A DNA stretch of 64,000 nucleotides, taken from Mayamaea pseudoterrestris (lineage: Eukaryota; Bacillariophyta; Bacillariophyceae; Sellaphorales; Sellaphoraceae). The translations under genes and the position numbers were made by a program. The notes beneath the pieces are model-generated. The model worked only from the letters and a program-made list of their open reading frames with translations, did not search any database and was not told the DNA's origin. Below, in pieces: positions 60,196-64,000 of the stretch (position 1 is the stretch's first letter; every line of letters begins with the position of its first letter). The stretch covers positions 239,050-303,049 of the forward strand of contig BROI01000030.1 of assembly GCA_027923505.1 (NCBI GenBank), given 5' to 3'.

Positions 60196-63100
60196 CCAAT
60201 AAGAATTCACATCATTATTCAGGCTGCGCTACAAGATGGTATGCCTGGCTAGTCTCAGGGCCATTGGTGACAACTTGTCTCTCTTCCGCAGATGCCGTGA
60301 CATTCAAACGCCCCTACAGCAGGCCATGTATACACCCAAATGACACCAGAATGGTGCTAACATCATTATTCAGGCTGCGCTACAAGATGGTAGGCTAGGC
60401 TGGTGTCTCAGGGCATGGCAATGTATTTGGTGACAACTTGTCACCAGTCTCAGCCCGCAGATGACGTGACATTCAAACGCCCCTACAGGAAGCCCTGTAG
60501 GTGCCCAAAATACACCCGAATGGTGCCACCATTATTGTGGCTGCGCTACAAGTTGGTTTGCTTGACTGGTGTCTCAGGGCATGGCAATGTATTTGGTGAC
60601 AACTTGTCACCAGTCTCAGCCCGCAGATGTCGTGACATTAAACGCACCTACAGCAAGCCCTGTAGGTGCCCAAATTACACCAGACTGGTGCCAACATTAT
60701 TATTCAAGCTGCGCTACAAGATGGTAGGCTTGGCTGGTGTCTCAGGAGACGGCAATGATATTGGTGACAACTTGTCACCAGTCTCAGCCTGCAGATGCCG
60801 TGACATTCAAACGCCCCTACAGCAGGCATTTAATACACCCAAATGACATCAGAATGGTGCCAACATCATTATTCAGGCTGCTCAACAAGATGGTATGCCT
60901 GGCTAGTGTCTCAGGGGACGGTAATAATATTGGTGACAACTTGTCACCAGTGTCAGCCTACAGATGCCATGACATTCAAACGCCCTTACAGCAGGCCATG
61001 TATACACCCAAATGACACCAGAATGGTGCCAACATCATTATTCAGGCTGAGCAACACGATGGTATGCCTGGCTAGTGTCTCAGGGGACGGCAATGATATT
61101 GGTGACAACTTGTCACCAGTCTCAGCCTGCAGATGCCGTGACATTCAAACGCCCCTACAGCAGGCCCTGTAGGTGCCCAAAATACACCAGAATATTGCCA
61201 ACATCAGTATTCAGGCTGCGCTACAAGATGGTATGCCTGGCTAGTGTCTCAGGGGACGGTAATGATATTGGTGACAACTTGTCACCAGTCTCAGCCTGCA
61301 GATGCCGTGACATACAAACGCCCCTACAGCAGGCCATGTATACAACCAAATGACACCAGAATGGTGCCAACATCATTACTCAGGCTGCACAACAAGATGG
61401 TATGCCTGGCTAGTGTCTCAGGGGACGGCAATGATATTGGTGACAACTTGTCACCAGTCTCAGTCTGCAGATGCCATGACATTCAAACGCCCCTACATCA
61501 GGCCATGTATACACCCAAATGACACCAGAATGGTGCCAACATCATTATTCAGGCTGCGCAACAAGATGGTATGCCTGGCTAGTGTCTCAGGGGACGGCAA
61601 TGATATTGGTGACAACTTGTCACCAGTCTCAGCCTGCAAATGCCGTGACATTCAAACGCCCTTACAGCAGGCCATGTATACACCCAAATGACACCAGAAT
61701 GGTGCCAACATCATTATTCAGGCTGAGCAACAAGATGGTATGCCTGGCTAGTGTCTCAGGGGACGGCAATGATATTGGTGACAACTTGTCACCAGTCTCA
61801 GCCTGCAGATGCCGTGACATTCAAACGCCCCTACAGCAGGCCCTGTAGGTGCCCAAAATACACCAGAATATTGCCAACATCATTATTCAGGCTGCGCTAC
61901 AAGATGGTATGCCTGGCTAGTGTCTCAGGGGACGGTAATGATATTGGTGACAACTTGTCACCAGTCTCAGCCTGCAGATGCCGTGACATTCAAATGCCCC
62001 TACAGCAGGCTATGTATACACCCAAATGACACTGGAATGGTGGCAACATCATTATTCAGGCTGCGCTACAAGATGGTATGCCTAGCTATTGTCTCAGGGG
62101 ACAGCAATGATATTGGTGACAACTTGTCACCAGTCTCAGCCCGCGGATGCTGTGACATTCAAACGCCCCTACAGCAGGCCATGAATATACCCAAATGACA
62201 CCAGATTGGTGCCATCATCATTATTCAGGCTGCGCTACAAGATGGTATGCCTGGCTAGTGTCTCAGGGGACAGCAATGACATTGGTGACAACTTGTCACC
62301 AGTCTCAGCCTTCAGATGCCGTGACATTCAAACGCCTTTACAGCAGGCCATGAATATACCCAAATGACACCAGAATGGTGCCAACATCATTATTCAGGCT
62401 GCGCTACAAGATGGTATACCTGGCTAGTGTCTCAGGGGACGGCAATGATATTGGTGACAACTTGTCACCAGTCTCAGCCTGCAGATGCCGTGACATTCAA
62501 ACGCCCCTACAGCAGGCCATGTATACACCCAAATGACACCAGAATGGTGCCAACATCATTATTCAGGCTGCGCAACAAGATGGTATGCCTGGCTAGTGTC
62601 TCAGGGGACAGCAATGATATTGGTGACAACTTGTCACCAGTCTCAGCCTGCAGATGCCGTGACATTCAAACGCCCCTACAGCAGGCCATGTATACACCCA
62701 AATGACACCAGAATGGTGCCAACATCATTATCCAGGCTGCGCAACAAGATGGTATGCCTGGCTAGTGTCTCAGGGGATGGCAATGATATTGGTGACAACT
62801 TGTCACCAGTCTCAGCCTGCAGATGCCGTGACATTCAAACGCCCCTACAGCAGGCCATGTGTATACCCAAATGTCACCAGAATGGTGCCAACATCATTAT
62901 TCAAGCTGCGCTACAAGATGGTATGCCTGGCTAGTGTCTCAGGGGACAGCAATGACATTGGTGACAACTTGTCACCAGTCTCAGCCTTCAGATGCCGTGA
63001 CATTCAAACGCCTTTACAGCAGGCCATGAATATACCCAAATGACACCAGAATGGTGCCAACATCATTATTCAGGCTGCGCTACAAGCTGGTATGCCTGGC

Positions 63101-64000
63101 TAGTGTCTCAGGGGACGGCAATGATATTGGTGACAACTTGTCACCAGTCTCAGCCTGCAGATGCCGTGACATTCAAACGCCCTTACAGCAGGCTCTGTAT
63201 ACACCCAAATGACACCAGATTGGTGCCATCATCATTATTCAGGCTGCGCTACAAGATGGTATGCCTGGCTAGTGTCTCAGGGGACAGCAATGACATTGGT
63301 GACAACTTGTCACCAGTCTCAGCCTGCAGATGCCGTGACATTCAAACGCCTTTACAGCAGGCCATGAATATACCCAAATGACACCAGAATGGTGCCAACA
63401 TCATTATTCAGGCTGCGCTACAAGATGGTATGCGTGGCTAGTGTCTCAGGGGACAGCAATGACATTGGTGACAACTTGTCACCAGTCTCAGCCCGCTGGG
63501 ATGCCGTTTTGACATTCAAACGCCCCTACAGCAGGCCATGTATAACCCAAATGCACCAGAATGTTGCCACACCATTAGGCTGCGCTACAAGTTGGTATGC
63601 GTGGCTAGTGTCTCAGGGATGGCAATGATATTGGTGACAACTTGTCACCAGTCTCAGCCGAATGTCGTGACAAAGCCCTACAGCAGGCCCTGGTACACCA
63701 AGAGTGCCACATCATTATTCAGGCGCGCTACAAGCCATGCTACGCCGGCAGGTCACAGGGGTCGGCAAGATATTGGTGACAACTTGTCACCAGGTGTCAG
63801 CCTGCGAGATGAGTGACATTCAAATGCCAATACAGCGAGGCCTACATCTCAAAATGGGCGACACCAGAATGGTGACATCATTATCCAGGCCGCGCTACAA
63901 GATGATGCCTGGCTAGGTGTCGGGGAGGAGTGGTGACAACTTGTCACCAGTCTCAGCCTGCAGATGCCGTGGGCATTCAAACGCCCCTACAGCAGGCCAT
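60196..64000 (+). repeat. Satellite A3 block, right arm of the inverted repeat and beyond
   Basis: About 22 monomers in plus orientation. The stretch from about 60330 to 63470 mirrors 52021-55160. The first unit (60196-60300) is incomplete, with a damaged dyad ('ggtgacaacttgtctc'). Units from 60700 to 63450 are uniform. From 63480 to the window edge they decay again. It continues off the right edge. Confidence 0.93.

Overview
The window is almost entirely tandem satellite DNA from a eukaryotic, centromere- or heterochromatin-like region. I see no intact gene, tRNA, rRNA, CRISPR array or bacterial feature. Two satellite families fill about 60 kb of the 64 kb. Family A has a 169-bp monomer (about 42 kb in total). 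Family B has an alternating dimer of about 172 + 179 bp, period about 351 bp (about 18 kb in total). The only non-satellite DNA is two remnants of one Ty1/copia-type LTR retrotransposon, about 3.6 kb together. The host cannot be named from this sequence. The RNase H end of the retroelement resembles copia lineages I associate with algae, other protists and some animals, so an alga or other protist is possible but unproven.

Layout (A orientation is '+' when the dyad is followed by 'agtctcagcc'): 1-3205 A(+), subfamily A1; 3206-6058 copia remnant on the minus strand (5' LTR 5747-6058 with decayed internal DNA to its left); 6059-20945 A(-), subfamily A2 with an A1-like stretch at the right end; ~20945 head-to-head inversion; 20946-26094 A(+), subfamily A3; 26095-26804 second copia remnant on the minus strand (3' LTR, polypurine tract, stop codon and RNase H end); 26805-32542 B; 32543-44378 A3(-), holding a nearly perfect 2,925-bp tandem duplication; 44379-52020 B, badly decayed; 52021-55160 A3(-); 55161-60195 B; 60196-64000 A3(+). 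All B arrays run in the same direction, whereas A flips.

Most notable structures: (1) every A monomer carries a 17-bp perfect dyad, GGTGACAACTTGTCACC, which usually stays intact where the rest of the monomer is decayed, so it may be a protein-binding box analogous to a CENP-B box; (2) the A blocks at 52021-55160 and about 60330-63470 are mirror-image copies around a unidirectional B array, a large inverted-repeat layout like some regional centromeres; (3) the two A-to-B junctions at 44378 and 55163 fall at the same point in both repeats; (4) the copia remnants show diagnostic details (PPT, stop codon, AATAAA, a candidate half-tRNA primer site).

The many short open frames across the window are by-products of the satellites. 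169 is not a multiple of 3, so each monomer is read in a new frame in turn. They are not annotated as genes. Many decayed stretches are rich in 1-3 base indels. I cannot tell real decay from residual long-read consensus error.
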